DNA of 64,000 nucleotides from NCBI GenBank assembly GCA_037013685.1, contig CM072887.1, forward strand, positions 95,376,347-95,440,346. Direction: 5' to 3'. The stretch's first letter is position 1. Each line of letters starts with the position of its first letter. Source of the DNA: Acridotheres tristis. Taxonomy: Eukaryota; Chordata; Aves; Passeriformes; Sturnidae. Position numbers and translations under genes: made by a program. Below the pieces are notes generated by a model. It saw only the letters and a list, made by a program, of their open reading frames with translations, ran no database searches and was not told where the DNA came from. Positions 51,752-61,642 of this stretch are shown here, one piece after another.

Positions 51752-51768
51752 CTAAAAGAAAAGAGGCA
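51752..51768 (-). other. Putative splice acceptor in the provirus
   Basis: Pyrimidine tract followed by TTTTAG on the minus strand, with the AG at plus-strand 51752-51753. It pairs logically with the leader donor near 53186. Confidence 0.5.
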
Positions 51769-51863
51769 ACATAATTCACATAACACTTTAGGGAATTGGG
51801 GAAAAAGGGTTTAGGAAAGGACTCTGAAAGGGGGGTGTCTGAGCCAGCTGAGGACTGTTGATG

Positions 51864-51986
51864 TCAAATGGAGGAGCGTCTTCGACGACGCAAGGAGGCG
51901 ACCTTTACGTCCTTTAGGATTGGCCCCGGCTGAGACCTGTGTATGCTGTCAGCCAGAGCCAAGCCCAAGGGGGATGTGGATCCCAT
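51864..51986 (-). CDS. Small arginine-rich ORF in the provirus (40 aa)
   Basis: An ATG at 51984-51986 opens 40 codons ending TGA at 51864-51866. Near the C-terminus are five consecutive arginines (codons at 51876-51890), encoded by four different codons, so this is not a simple nucleotide repeat. Arginine clusters of this kind serve as RNA-binding and nucleolar-localisation motifs in retroviral Rec/Rev-type proteins. Here that is inference from composition and position only. The frame is open about 18 codons further upstream. Two other frames overlap it, and no good splice donor follows the arginine cluster, so it may be a fragment of a lost env or pol end. Confidence 0.3.
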   Translation of the reverse strand: MGSTSPLGLALADSIHRSQPGPILKDVKVASLRRRRRSSI

Positions 51987-52616
51987 TCTTGGATCCTCTG
52001 TCGCCTCCAGTAAACGTCCTCCCCCGAGTCCCCCTGGCAGCCTGCCTCATTTTTCTCCTCACACGAGGCAGCACTGAGCTCCGCTCTTTTTTGTTCCTCC
52101 CGAGATGACCCTCCTGCAGGATCACAACAGGAGGGTCCTGCTGGGGGCGGAGCTGAATGACATAATTGGGTGGACTCTGACATGGGGAAAGGACAGAGGG
52201 TGGTAACTGGGGAAGGGAATGGACTGGGATAAGGATCAAGGGAAGGAGCCGAGGGAGAAGAAAGGGACGGGCCAGGAGGAGGAGCACAAGGGGACGACCA
52301 CGCCACATGGTCGATGCCCTCTTGTGCTCCAGGGATAGGGGCGCCATTTCGTGGCTCAGGGTAACATGCAAGGGTGGGTCCCGGGGTAGGAGCAGGTGCG
52401 AGGATAGGGGTGAAAACCGGAGATGGAACTGGGGTAATAACTGGGGAAACTGGGGAAAAAGGTTTCAGGGCAGAGGGATTTAGGAAAGGATCCCTGGCAG
52501 CAGGGCCCTTGCTGCCAGGGCTAGGGAACTGGGGAGCCTGCGGGGGGCCAGGCGAGCAGTGGCTGGTTTCCCTGGCCAGGCTCGCCTGCGATCGTTGCGG
52601 GCTGCCCCGCCCAGAT
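51914..52616 (-). pseudogene. Downstream Gag frame: proline-rich region with PSAP late-domain motif
   Basis: After the break near 52617-52621 a different minus-strand phase stays open to a stop at 51914. Its first two thirds are dominated by P, S, A and T, with many FSP/VSP/SPFPSP-like repeats. They include the motif PSAP (codons at 52244-52255), the TSG101-binding late domain common in the spacer region of retroviral Gag. The last third (below about 52110) becomes charged and then tryptophan-rich and no longer looks like Gag. A large internal deletion probably joins Gag to sequence from near env there. No capsid or nucleocapsid motif follows. The frame has no good start of its own, so it is read as the separated continuation of gag. 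Confidence 0.6.
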
Positions 52617-52983
52617 CCCCCGGTATAGGGATTGAGGGGTCGGGAAAAGGGAAAGGAGAGACAGGGTAAACTGGGGAGGTTCGCTTTGGCTTACTGTCCA
52701 CTCCCTTATTCTCTTTTAGAACAGACCGAATTGTAAAAAACAACACAATGAATTTTCCAACTGAATAGTCCCCCTGGGCCCCTAACTCTGATAACCTCAA
52801 GCCCACCGCATCCCAAAAGGGGACAGTTTTTACACTTTGAGGGGACACTTCAGGAAAATGCAAAGTAAGCCATCTAACGAACTTTTTTAAACTTCCCTTA
52901 GAAAAATTTTTCTTCCCTCCCACCAGGGTACCCACAACTTGGTTGTAAATCTCTCTCTGCTGCACCGACAATTTAGCACCCAT
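52480..52983 (-). CDS. gag: Gag matrix (Gag_p10-like) N-terminal ORF, truncated by frame break
   Basis: Starts at the ATG at 52983 in a strong initiation context (A at -3, G at +4) about 400 bp after the primer binding site. Residues 1-6 are MGAKLS, a myristoylation signal with Gly2 and Ser6, which targets Gag to the plasma membrane. Residues 1-93 follow the betaretroviral matrix (Gag_p10) pattern. There is a basic patch (GGKKNFSKGSLKKF) with KKFVRWL, then FPEVSPQSVKTVPFWDAVGL, then a hydrophobic helix (KFIVLFFTIRSVL). A proline-rich linker starts near residue 103. Around residue 121 the frame is broken at a short G-run (plus-strand C5, 52617-52621), and the remaining 45 or so residues are out-of-phase arginine/alanine-rich sequence ending at a stop. 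The true phase continues in the neighbouring frame. The encoded product would be matrix only. Confidence 0.82.
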   Translation of the reverse strand: MGAKLSVQQREIYNQVVGTLVGGKKNFSKGSLKKFVRWLTLHFPEVSPQSVKTVPFWDAVGLRLSELGAQGDYSVGKFIVLFFTIRSVLKENKGVDSKPKRTSPVYPVSPFPFPDPSIPIPGDLGGAARNDRRRAWPGKPATARLAPRRLPSSLALAARALLPGILS

Positions 52984-53180
52984 ACTCTGATCTTACTGGT
53001 CGGCACAGCAAAATCCACCCCTGCCTGCAGCAAAGGACAACTTAAAAAACTAAAAATAAGGGCTCGGGGAACCACCTAGGGCTAGAGCCCGTTGCCCCCT
53101 CCTGGGGCAATGCTCCCTGCCCTCACCATGGGATGGCCAGTCCCGGTAAGTCCCTTTCACCCCTAAGGTCCCTGGGGGAT

Positions 53181-53191
53181 ACTTACCCTGC
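53181..53191 (-). other. Leader splice donor
   Basis: Minus strand CAGG|GTAAGTAT, with the GT at 53186-53185, is a near-perfect donor. It sits about 200 bp after the primer binding site and 200 bp before the gag ATG, the usual place for the major retroviral donor. Confidence 0.75.
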
Positions 53192-53382
53192 CGTGGTCCC
53201 GAGCGTGGTGCTGCAGACAAGGTCTCCTCCCCCGAGGACAGCCCTCCTGGTGCTGGAAGGTTGTTGTCCTCACCCCCGGGAATGCTGCCGGAATCAGCCT
53301 GCCGTCACCAGGGTAGCTAACGGCCAAGACTTCCAGATCCTCGGATCCTTGGAAGTTCTTCGTGGGGTCACTCCGTCGAATG

Positions 53383-53400
53383 GCCCCACGTTGGGCGCCA
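53383..53400 (-). promoter_or_regulatory. Primer binding site, tRNA-Lys1,2 type
   Basis: Minus strand TGGCGCCCAACGTGGGGC, two bases after the end of the 5' LTR. This is the 18-nt sequence complementary to the 3' end of tRNA-Lys1,2, as used by MMTV- and MPMV-type betaretroviruses. It is the strongest single marker of lineage. Confidence 0.95.
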
Positions 53401-53402
53401 GC

Positions 53403-54059
53403 TGACACGGCCCGCCTTCTCCACCCCGCACCGACTCGCCCAGCTAGCTCCTGAAGGCGAGACCAGTGCCGAGAGTGGCCCACTTCCAGGATTCAGGGGA
53501 ACCCGGAATGTGGGTAGGGCTCTGAACCCTCACGGCCGTACACGCGTCCGGGGAGGAGCAAAGGATCGAGACAGAGTCCTTCTGAGGTTCCGGGGAAGCG
53601 GGATTTATTGAGGGAGAGAGGACAATCCGGATCGGGGGAAGGGAACCGCAGAAGGCAGGGAACACAGGTGTACAGCAACTTAAATAGGGGCCCTCCCCCA
53701 AGGGAGGGTACAATACAGCACCCAATGGCTACAGTTTGGGGGTGTAACATAAGGCAGGGCTGATTATACATACAACGAATAGGGGGAAACATAGGCGGGG
53801 AAATACATGTAACATCAAATCATATGCTAAGAAGGGGATGACTGATACAGAAGATACTAGAAGGATGGGGGGGCTAGGAGGGATTGACAGTCTCCGGGGC
53901 AGGGACTACAGTGAGGGACAGGGAAGGTACTGGAAGGTGGGTGGGGGCTTGGATTGATTGATCAAGGGAAGGCGGGAATTAGGGCAACTGAATTATAACG
54001 GGGGGGGTACAAACAATAGAACAAAACATCTAATAACAATAAAATAACGCAATACAACA
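53403..54059 (-). repeat. 5' LTR (promoter LTR) of the provirus (657 bp)
   Basis: Aligned by eye over its whole length with 50690-51345. On the minus strand it carries an inverted CCAAT (plus-strand 53722-53726), CTATTTAAG (53679-53687) and AATAAA (53604-53609). All are identical to those in the 3' LTR, so the promoter appears structurally intact. TG...CA ends are present. Confidence 0.95.
53679..53687 (-). promoter_or_regulatory. TATA box of the 5' LTR
   Basis: CTATTTAAG on the minus strand. Transcription would start roughly 25-30 bp downstream, near 53650, and read through the leader into gag. Confidence 0.65.
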
Positions 54060-54065
54060 AGTATT
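54060..54065. repeat. Target-site duplication, right copy
   Basis: AGTATT, an exact match to 50684-50689. Confidence 0.93.
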
Positions 54066-56859
54066 CATAAAATCCTTAAACCAGTGTCTATAACAGCCCA
54101 AAGAATCTCACCATCAAGATGCCAATTTTTTTCCATTAACTATTCAGACATAGATATCCACTCTGTACATGTCGAAAACTAGATAAGTTAAATGTCAGCT
54201 GTTTGGTCCTTTTCAGTTTTCTGTAACCTCATCTGTGTTGTATAAAATTGTCTCAAGCAGCCCTCTGTGATTTCATCAGGCCCAAAGCAACCAGCTTATC
54301 TAGGCACTCTCTTACTTGTTTTTCTTTATTCTGGCTTGAATTCTTACCCTTTGAGTGCAAATGAGTATCATGTTATCCAACTGAAGCAAAACAGCATTAA
54401 ATATTTTTGCCTCTTTGCAACTGTCATTCTTGTCCCCTTGAATAGTGGGCCCATTGTTTCCTTCCCACTTTTCACTTGCAGCTAATGCACTTATGAAATG
54501 TTTTATTGTTACACATTTTATTGCTTGTTAGTTTAACTCTATTCCATGTCTGTTTTTTTTATTTTCTGATCTTTTCTAATATTTCAAGGACTAACAATTG
54601 CTGCAGTAGTTGGTCGTTGCAAAAAGGCTCTAGAGGCTGACCCAGCACACATCAGAAGCTAGACTTGAAAAGCTCTGTAGGATATAAAGATGACAGCTAG
54701 CTGCTACACATTGGCTGGAAAAATAATTATTTAGATAAAAGAACATAATTTACTGTAGCTGCAAATTGATGGCATGCCCCAGTCCCAGGTGCTGAGAACC
54801 TTGGCTCCCATGGAGAACTATGGAGAACTACACAAAGAGAACTACTTCCACTGCTTTCAGTGAGATTGCCATTTGGCAGTGAAGACTTCCTTGCAAGAAA
54901 TCAAAAGCAAAAAAATATTTCAGCTGCTGATATAAGCATTTTCTTGAAGTCTGGAACAAGCTGAAGTTTAAGTCATAGTACAGCATAAGTAGCTGACAGC
55001 ACTGGTACCTGTCTCTGAGGGTTGCAAAGTCTTTAGAAAAGACTGTTGTTTTGGCAAGTAGAGACAAAAACCCATCTGAAATGAATTGCTGAGAATTATA
55101 AAGCCAGCTATCTAGAGAATGATTCTCAAACTAGTAACAGGCAAATAATAATGACCTGACACATCTTCTGCTTATAAGAAGACCTATAAAAGTTTTTGTA
55201 TTAATAAAAATCTTAATTATAATCAAAAAAGAACAAAACATCTGTTGCTTCAGTTTGACATTTATCTACAACAACTGTCAAGGTTCTCTCCTGGATAATG
55301 TAACAGTGCTCCTACTTAATAACTGCAATTACACTAAATCTATCATAAAACTGTAGAGTTTAACTAGAATATGAGAGAACGTGTTATAACATTTAAAATC
55401 TATTTTATAAGATATTTCATTATAAATTTTAATGGTGGGATTCTCATAACGTCTGCTGTGTTTGCAATCACACTAAGGTCAATATTGCATTTAATTATAT
55501 GCCTGAAAATACAGATATACTGGAAGCAGCCAGAGACTTCAGACCAAATCATAAGGACACTAAGGTCTAGAAGTTAAAACAATAAAGAGAAAGTAACAGA
55601 CAAGCAAGGGGAACAATTAACAGCACTCATCATCATCCTTTTGTTAATAGTAGGTTACAAATGCCCTTCTTTTGGACAGTGTTCAATGACCTTTTAAAGT
55701 CACAGATCCCATCTTCCTCCAGAGAGTTTCTCCTAAATATACAATTCAGTCACTTCTCTTTTTACAAATGTAGATCAGGAAACATGCATTTGTTTCTATT
55801 CAAATATTTCCATTAAGCGAAGAAATTTTCTAAAATAAGAAATTCTCTTCATTTGAGAACTCTCTGAATGACTTGTTAAATGCCAGAAAATAATGTTCCA
55901 GCTCTGGGACTATTTGTCAATGCAGACCAGTTACAATGACAATAATAGTTGTTTTTCTTTTTACAGGAAACTAGCCAAAAACAAATGATATGATACATTA
56001 TTTCAAACTGGACACATATGAGAAAAGCACCACAAAAAATCCTTCCATCACAAAATATAAGGCTAGACTTGAACTGGCATGGCTATAGAAGACATCATGT
56101 CTTTTTTTCAGAAGAAACCCATGTTGTTCAGAGTTCTTGGGCAGAATCATACAAAAAGATCTTGAGTTTCTCAAACTAGCTAGTCCATTCTCTGTTAAAT
56201 AAATGGTTCAGTCTGTGAGACAAATAAGCAGTTTCATTAATGTTTACCTCTCTTGAATGCAAATAAAGTAAAAATTAATCAAGCACAAGTTAAATATTTA
56301 ATTGACTTTTCCTGCTTTTTTTGGTAGATTTCCTTTTGTTCAGCAAATGCTTACCATTCTCCCGAGCAGTACCTTTAGTGGGAGCAGATACCTTTTACTG
56401 GTATTTCTAACATAACTTGGCTTTCTAACGCCGAAAAAAAATCACTAAGGAAGGTACTGGATCTGATCATCTGCTGCTTGGTGCCTACCACGTGTACCCC
56501 CATACACGTTGAGGAGGTGAGTGCACAGCGATTCACAGGGGCCTGACAAGAGACGTGAGAGCAAATCTCAGCCCTCAAGTGTTTCAAGGAAATGTTTCAA
56601 GATTGCTGGCAAGGTGAGTGCTGGAGTGAGCACTCATAGGTATTCCAGGTGTTATATTTTTGCATTGAAAATACACAGAGAAGAGCTGCACAGGTGGGGG
56701 ACTGTAGCTGTAGTCCTAGTAATAGGGTGAGTTCAGAAATGCTCTTCCTGGGAATCAGCCTGGCTGTAAAAAGGTCACATGTAAATGTTACCTCTTGCAG
56801 GAAAAGCCCAGAGTATTTTTCCTCATGCATATCTCCGGGAGACACTCAGGGTGTGCAGG
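54066..56859. other. Intergenic, no gene seen
   Basis: AT-rich unique DNA with short chance frames. A mildly GC-richer stretch at 56450-56859 immediately precedes the solo LTR and is not recognised. Confidence 0.5.
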
Positions 56860-57911
56860 TGTTGGGGGCTGGGTTCCTTTCTTTTTACTTATAGAATTTT
56901 TTCTCATAAGTTGCTAGGAAACCAACTACTGGGTACTTACGGGTACTTACTTACCTAAGAAAAACACAAGAAGTGCCTAGGGCTGGGAGAGAAATGTAGC
57001 ATCTGGCTATACCTCTTTTTCTCTGGGAGTTTTTCGCCAAGGGACAGAGATACCGGGAGATTGGGAGGCAAGGACAGGATGAGGCTGGGGGCAGTTGCTC
57101 TCTCTCTCTTGCTCTGGGTTTGGAGGATGACCACAGTGGGGCTGCTGTCTGGGGAGAGGAGTTCACAGCCACCGCTGTGACCCGGCCCGGAGCTGCCTTT
57201 GTTCTGCTGCTGGGCCCTGCAACCCTGTCCTGCCGGGACATGCCACTGTTCCAGCTACCGCCACAGAGCTTCTGATACACCTCATCCACTGCCCCGGGAA
57301 CGGCTCATTCCTGCCATTCCAGCTTGGTGCTCCTCAGAGTCCTGCAGGGGCACTGGGATCAGCTGCCCCAGGGTTTGTGAACCACAGCCATCCCTTCCCA
57401 TCTGGGCACCGGGATTGGCTGCCCCAGGGTTTTTAAACCAAAGCCTCTCTCCCATCCCTTCCTGTCCGGGCACTGGGACCGACACTGCCCCAGAGGTTTA
57501 TGAACCAAAGCCTCTCTCCCATCCCTTCCTGTCTGGGCCCAGCCGCCATCACCGCGTGTTGCCCGAGCCCTGCCCACAGCGCCCCCTGCAGGCCTGGAGG
57601 AATCACCGCCCCCGCCCCGCCCGGGGAGCAGCAGCGCCTCCTGCTGGCCATGCCCGGAACTGCACCAAGGGAAATGCCCGCGGGGAGAGGGGTCACTGGG
57701 CTCCTGCTCTGCTTGGTGTTAGTGCTGCCGTTGTTGTTTGTTTGCTTTATTATACATACCAGTAAAGAACTGTCATTCCTATCCTCATATCTTTGTCTGA
57801 GAAGCCCTTAATTTCAAAATTATAATAATTCAGAGGGAAGGGGTTTACATTTTCCATTCCAAGGGAGGCTCCTGCCTCCCCTAGCAGACACCTGTCTTTC
57901 AAACCAAGACA
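56860..57911 (+). mobile_element. ERVL-type solo LTR, about 1.05 kb
   Basis: Starts TGTTGGGGGCTGGGTTCC and ends GACACCTGTCTTTCAAACCA followed by AGACA. It includes a TTGCTAGGAAACCAACTACT segment, a GC-rich middle with tandem subrepeats, a TTTATTATACAT TATA-like stretch with AGTAAA, and a TTAATTTCAAAATTATAATA segment. I recognise this order as a long LTR common in passerines. The flanking 5-mers GCAGG (56855-56859) and GGAGG (57912-57916) match at four of five positions, fitting a decayed target-site duplication. The 188-residue plus frame at 57199-57765 and its minus-strand shadows lie wholly inside the LTR and are not genes. Confidence 0.7.
57348..57534 (+). repeat. Three tandem subrepeats (56, 64 and 67 bp) in the LTR
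   Basis: Copies begin GGGCAC(C/T)GGGA at 57404 and 57468, with a shorter related copy at 57348. They share CTGCCCCAG, an AACCA(A)AGCC segment and CCCATCCCTTCC. Copy-number variation of such U3 subrepeats is common and changes LTR length. Confidence 0.82.
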
Positions 57912-60900
57912 GGAGGGTTAAATCCATGTGCTGTTACCCTGCAGACTTACTCACAGTCTCCACCTCCTTGAGAAAACAAAGGCATGCAAAGCCTTTCCGT
58001 AGCCTGGCCACATGCACCCCTACAGCCCTCCAAATCTGGCTGCCCATACACAGACCTTCCTACACGAGCAGGTTCTGCTGCCACAGGCAGAAGTTCTGCC
58101 AGAGACCCTGCTATCAATCCAGCAGCACAACCAGCTGCTTCCCAAACCAGCACGGGAGCACTGGGGCCAGTACAGGCACTGCTACACTATCCAACACCAA
58201 GTTCACAATGCAGGCAACAGGGAAAGGCAATTAACATCTTTTAAAATAAGAGCCCCCCTCTCATCTACTATTTAAATGATGTCAAAAGTGAATGAGTAAG
58301 ATTTGAAGCCTTCTTTTTACTGTTCCCTGTGAATAATCATAGATGGTAGAGCCAAATTCTCATTAAATACCAAAAATTACTTTTGGTGACCACAGAATAG
58401 ATAATCAGATCATAGTGAATCACCATGAAATGACATCAGAGCTCGTGTACCTGATAAGCTGATACCTAATAGAGACATGCTGTCTCTAGTTTATAGAGAA
58501 ATGGCCAAGGTTATATCACTAATAGCAACATAAAGGGTAGTGATCACAGGGCAAGAAAATGGAGAGGAGGAGGGGCAACCAACCAAAAAAAGGAAATGTA
58601 ATATCCTGTAAAAATCAAAACAAAGCAAAACACCTGTCCAAGGAAAAGAAAGCACAAAAAGAAAGAGAATAAACAAAAAGAAAAGAAGATACTATGGATC
58701 AAAAGAAAATTAGGAAGGAGAAAGCAAATGAAACTAAAGCTTGGGGAAAGGAAAAATATCATAAAAGAGTCTGCATTTAGATTCATGGAATTGATTTTAC
58801 TTGCACACCTAATAGCTAAATATACACAGTATTTCTCTGAAAAACTTTAATGAGTCAGTGTAGAATGAGAACAGAGTGGAAGATGGTAATTTCAAATAAT
58901 GGCTGTTGATGTCATTTGAGAAAAGTCTTATTCTGCCGCAGAAAATTCAGCCACTGGGCTTTTGTAGTTAACATAAAAATACTTTCCACTAGACTTTTTT
59001 ATAGTGAGTTATTAAATCTACAAGAAGAAAAAAAGCCAATGCAAGACTTATGCAAGACTGAGTGATTAGTGTTGCTCTAAAACTGCTGTTGTGTTTTTAA
59101 TTTTCTTCAATTGATTTGCTTTTATTTATTCATTACCCCATATATATGATCTTTCAAAAATTTACTGATATAATTCCTGGGCTAACCAAGAACAGAGCCA
59201 CTGTTATCAATAGGGAAAACAGATTGTCTGAAAACAAGACTTTTACAAACAGAGGAAATATTGCAAAACATATGACCCAAAAGGGCTTACAGCTTTCTTA
59301 CAAAGGAGTTGTTTGATGGCCTAATCAAGCATAGCCGAATTAATTTTGTGACAGAATTGAGAGATTATCTTTATGAAGTGAGGACTGACTGGGGACCATG
59401 GGTCTTAGCAAACAATCCAACTTCTGGACCATGGGAGATACATATTTGAAAAATTTATAGAGGAAAAACCTCAAGAAGGGTGATAGAAGGTTTCAGCTAC
59501 TGCTGCTGTTTTTGTGAACACTTGAACAGTGTCAAGGGCACAGTTCCCAATACACTGGCACCTGCCATATGTTGGCGCCCACCATATGTGTAAAGATATT
59601 CACCTCTGGCATGAAACATCTTGGGACAATGTGAAGTGTTATAATATGAGTTCTTGAGTAGAGAATTTTCATGTTACCATCTGCATTCAAAATGCAGAAG
59701 TGATTCAGATTTACAATGAAGATGGAATAGTAATGCCATGTATGGACAAGAAACAACATGGGGCCCCATAGTGCCAGGTGTGCCATTATACCATCACAGT
59801 CCAGCACAACCAGCACAAATGGCCCAAACCCTGACAAAGTGAGCAAACGTCCACCAGCCCACCTGAGCCCAAGTCAATACCTCCCCACAGAGCTCAGCAG
59901 TTTGACCCAGCACACCCTCAGTCCAAACTCACCCTTCCTTTTCCTGCTTCCTTATCGTGACGTTCTTGCAACATCTGGATCTGTTCTTAGTTAAGGACAG
60001 GAAAAGAATGGAGTGAAGGTGCTGTTATTAGCCTTACATATCAGTGCCACGGAAGAGCACAAAGAGTTTGCCTGTATTTTTACATACTCAAGTCTGCATT
60101 TTCATGTCTATTCCAGTTCCTGCAGAATTCCCAGCTGCAAATAGGCCCACAAAAAAAGGAACTTTTGCATCAGCCACAGCATTTTGAAACTAGTAAAACT
60201 TCTCAGACTTTCCATTTCCATATAAGATACAATAATTCTTGCTAAACTTTGTATTTAAAATAACTGTACTCTGTATATATATTTCCCTGCATTACGTAAT
60301 AGCAAGAGAGATCTGGTATGTAACACAGGGCTGAGTGGTTGGTGTTTTTTTTTTTTTTCAGTGAGCTACAATAACTCCATATGCCAAAACATTAAAATAG
60401 CTCCACTTTTTTTTTTTTTTGTAAGTGGGAATAAGGCATATGCAACTTTCTCCATATGAATTTTTAACCTGCTATCTCCCAAATTTCTTATAAGCAATGT
60501 GAGTATGTAAAGTTACTCTTGTTCAAGCAAAAAATAACCTTGAGATTTTCCACTGGCAACATAACACAACAACTTACTATCATGTTTTTAATAGCAAGAT
60601 ACCTGGAGAAATCTTTATGCTAGAAAATGTTAGAAATGGGCATATTGATTTAGATAACTGACAATACAATGAAGCTGATTGAAGTTTTATTTCCCTAAGT
60701 CCATAATGCCAACAAAATAAGGGCTTGAAACACTATTTTTCACAATGGAAGAAAATTAGCATGCTCCTAGCTGTATGGTTAGTTACTAACTTTAACCTTA
60801 TGTGAAAACAAGACACATGGAAAATTCTGCAACTCTTAGTCAAGAGTTCTTAGTTTACTTGAGGATGAGTTCCTGCTTATAATTACAATTACCACAGTTG

Positions 60901-61449
60901 TTTTGGCAGTCAAACATTATGGAAACACTGCTGGTAATTTACTAAGCATCATACTGACTTACACCATTCTATACTTCAAATCTCTTATCTGACTGTCTAT
61001 GGTCCTGCTTACTGACTTCATAATTTGTTTTCCATTTAGGATTTTGTCTTGTTCCTTCCCCAGCCAAATTTTGCTTCTAACCTCACCCACACATACTCAC
61101 TAAGTATGTGAAGGCAGCTGGGAAGCATAAGGGTGACCAAACATGTTATTTAGAAGAAGCTTATGGGCCTGAGACATGGAAGAAGGGCCAAAATAGGGAT
61201 TTATGGCCCCTAAGCACTAAGAGAGGGAGGTGATGGAGGAAAAAGGAGCAGCAACCTGCTGAGAAAAGTGCAGACAAACATTCCCAGAGGAGAGGAAGTC
61301 TAATTTTTGAAAGGTTTTAGCAGTGGGCTTTTCTGCCCCAGATGAACCTCCGTGTTAGTGTCTGCACAGTTTCCTCCTTCTGCATACATGCCTTCTCCAA
61401 ACCGCCCTCCCACACCCCATCCCCCAAGTGGCCACTTTCACTTCGTTTT
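57912..61449. other. Intergenic, no gene seen
   Basis: A GC-moderate stretch (57930-58240) follows the LTR, with frames open in several phases by composition. The rest is AT-rich. T14 runs occur at 60345-60358 and 60407-60420. The direct repeat-like CCATATGTTGGCGCCCACCA near 59567-59587 is too short to interpret. Confidence 0.5.
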
Positions 61450-61642
61450 CAGCAAAATGTCAGAAATGGTAAGGTTGGAAGGGATCACAGTGGGTATCTG
61501 CAATTCCTGGTCAAGCGGGATTATCCTTGCACAGGATTAGGTGCAGACAGTTCTTGAATGTGTCAGTGAGGGAGGGAGACTCCACTGCTGCTCTGGGCAA
61601 TCTGTTCCAGTGCACAGTCACCTGCACAGTAAAGTGTCAGTC
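61450..61642 (-). mobile_element. CR1 LINE 3' fragment
   Basis: The plus strand reads GGTAAGGTTGGAAGGGATCA, then CAGACAGTTCTTGAATGTGT, then GGGAGACTCCACTGCTGCTC and CTGTTCCAGTGCACAGTCAC. This is the reverse complement of the CR1 3' region. No coding remnant is left. Confidence 0.82.

Larger units (their letters stand above)
50690..54059 (-). mobile_element. Young non-autonomous betaretrovirus/ERVK-like provirus
   Basis: A 3.37-kb provirus in minus orientation with two LTRs, a Lys1,2-type primer binding site, a leader splice donor, a Gag matrix ORF, a proline-rich PSAP-bearing Gag frame, a splice acceptor with a terminal exon, and a polypurine tract. The internal region is only 2,057 bp. No capsid major homology region, zinc knuckles, protease DTG, RT YxDD, integrase or env surface/transmembrane unit could be found. 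Keeping all cis signals while losing pol implies mobilisation in trans by a related full-length virus. The betaretroviral call rests on the primer binding site and the Gag_p10-like matrix. It is markedly GC-richer than its surroundings. Confidence 0.95.

Noticed and set aside
51949..52371. 140-residue minus-strand frame as the Gag continuation
   Set aside because: It is in the same phase as the matrix ORF but lacks a Gag-like proline-rich composition, whereas the neighbouring phase has it together with PSAP.
52374..52628. 84-residue glycine-rich plus-strand frame over the provirus
   Set aside because: Antisense shadow of the proline-rich Gag region.
57199..57765. 188-residue plus-strand frame
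   Set aside because: Lies wholly inside the GC-rich, tandem-repeat part of an LTR, with open shadows on the other strand. Composition explains it.
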